Shown: positions 63,296-64,000 of the stretch, piece by piece
Numbering within the stretch: position 1 is the stretch's first letter
Layout of the letters: the number at the start of each line of letters is the position of its first letter
Source: G965204755 sp965243415
Lineage (GTDB): Bacteria; Acidobacteriota; Vicinamibacteria; Marinacidobacterales; Marinacidobacteraceae
Direction of reading: 5' to 3'
NCBI GenBank assembly: GCA_965243415.1
Contig: OZ251549.1
Location: 806,001-870,000, forward strand
DNA length: 64,000 bases
Notes under the pieces: generated by a model
Seen by the model: the letters and a program-made list of their open reading frames with translations, nothing else
Told to the model about the DNA's origin: nothing
Databases searched by the model: none
Position numbers and translations under genes: made by a program

Positions 63296-64000
63296 GATCG
63301 ACCACCCTGGGACGGATCGACCACCCCGGGACGGATCGACCACCCTCGGTCGGATCGACCACCTTCCGGTCGGATCGACCACGTTCCACCGGATCGACCA
63401 CCTTCCGTCGGATCGACCACCCTCGGTCGGATCGACCACCTTCGGGCGGATCGACCACCTTCGGGCGGATCGACCACCTTCCGCCGGATCGACCACCTTC
63501 CGGTCGGATCGACCACCTTCCGCCGGATCGACCACCTTCCGCCGGATCGACCACCTTCCGCCGGATCGACCACCTTCCGTCGGATCGACCACCTTCCGCC
63601 GGATCGACCACCTTCCGCCGGATCGACCACGTTCCGTCGGATCGACCACCTTCCGCCGGATCGACCACCTTCCGGTCGGATCGACCACCTTCCGGTCGGA
63701 TCGACCACGTTCCGTCGGATCGACCACCTTCCGTCGGATCGACCACCTTCCGTCGGATCGACCACCTTTCCGGCGGATCGACCACCTTCCGGTCGGATCG
63801 ACCACCTTCCGCCGGATCGACCACCTTCCGCCGGATCGACCACCTTTCCGGCGGATCGACCACCTTCCGGTCGGATCGACCACCTTCCGCCGGATCGACC
63901 ACCTTCCGCCGGATCGACCACGTTCCGCCGGATCGACCACGTTCCGCCGGATCGACCACGTTCCGTCGGATCGACCACCTTCCGCCGGATCGACCACGTT
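63296..64000. repeat. 19-bp satellite array, about 37 copies, running off the window
   Basis: The unit is CCGGATCGACCACCTTCCG with 19- and 20-bp variants (CCGGTCGGATCGACCACCTT, GACCACGTTCC). I count 37 occurrences of GATCGACCAC in 705 bp, mean period 19 bp. There are no spacers, so it is not CRISPR. On the minus strand all three frames stay open and give the same VDP...GGRS...WSIRR cycle, as expected when the period is not a multiple of three. Long open frames here are therefore a by-product. The array continues beyond 64000. Confidence 0.95.

Noticed and set aside
62794..63978. Long minus-strand frames encoding VDP...GGRS...WSIRR repeats
   Set aside because: All three frames are open because the 19-bp unit contains no stop, and no start or signal is evident. 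I treat the DNA as a satellite, not a repeat protein.
63296..64000. CRISPR array
   Set aside because: The units are directly adjacent at 19-20 bp with no unique spacers and there are no cas genes in the window.

Overview
The window is chromosomal DNA of very high GC content (roughly 70% or more), packed with genes on both strands. The gene content points to a free-living diderm bacterium: a TolC-type outer-membrane factor with an RND pump, a DUF5916 putative outer-membrane protein, a MacB-like ADOP permease, GlnA/PII/Amt, tmRNA and UvrA. DUF5916, ADOP permeases and paired secreted amidohydrolases are common in Gemmatimonadota and Acidobacteriota, so I would look there first. There is no rRNA or other phylogenetic marker here that settles it. 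Many genes have a TANNNT-type -10 box only 6-16 nt upstream of the start codon, which suggests that leaderless or nearly leaderless mRNAs are common.

Layout. 0-6.4 kb: an FG-GAP beta-propeller protein, a DUF2090 aldolase-like protein, uvrA and a rhomboid protease. 6.4-10.3 kb is an accessory patch: a small nuclease-like protein (D...ELK motif) overlapping an AAA/OLD-like ATPase gene, then an AAA/DUF4143 ATPase whose start lies in 23-bp tandem repeats. 10.3-20 kb: DoxX, a DUF5362-like membrane protein, DUF5916, a class IV PLP enzyme, an orphan beta-class DNA methyltransferase, two translationally coupled amidohydrolases (the second without its metal-binding HxH) and a serine beta-lactamase-like hydrolase. 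20-30.7 kb: DUF1828/DUF1829, a DadA-like oxidoreductase, DinB, a secreted esterase, trmB, a NatAB-like ABC exporter coupled to a TAP-like lipoprotein hydrolase, and an ADOP permease. 31-34.5 kb is a second accessory patch with AT-rich spacers: an aminopeptidase P remnant, an NYN-domain RNase-like gene with a long structured leader, and a class II Fic protein.

34.6-42 kb is a probable catabolic operon: Ca2+/cation antiporter, D-2-hydroxyacid dehydrogenase, AstE/AspA-type deacylase, DUF819 permease, SDR, and a double aminotransferase whose first half has lost the PLP lysine. 42.6-43.7 kb holds an orphan AAA ATPase with a near-leaderless promoter. 43.9-48.4 kb is the nitrogen assimilation cluster amt-PII-glnA plus a flotillin; its PII lacks the uridylylation tyrosine. 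48.9-55.3 kb is a cusCBA copper/silver efflux operon whose CusB carries three heavy-metal-binding domains. The rest holds a secreted AstE/AspA-like metallohydrolase, tmRNA, an Slt-type lytic transglycosylase coupled to an unrecognised TPR/CxxC protein, and at the right edge a 19-bp satellite array of about 37 copies that runs off the window.

The most striking global signal is near absence of the palindrome ACGT outside that array. By eye I find about nine copies in 63 kb, where base composition alone predicts well over a hundred. Synonymous codons appear to be chosen to avoid it (for example GAT-GTG for Asp-Val).
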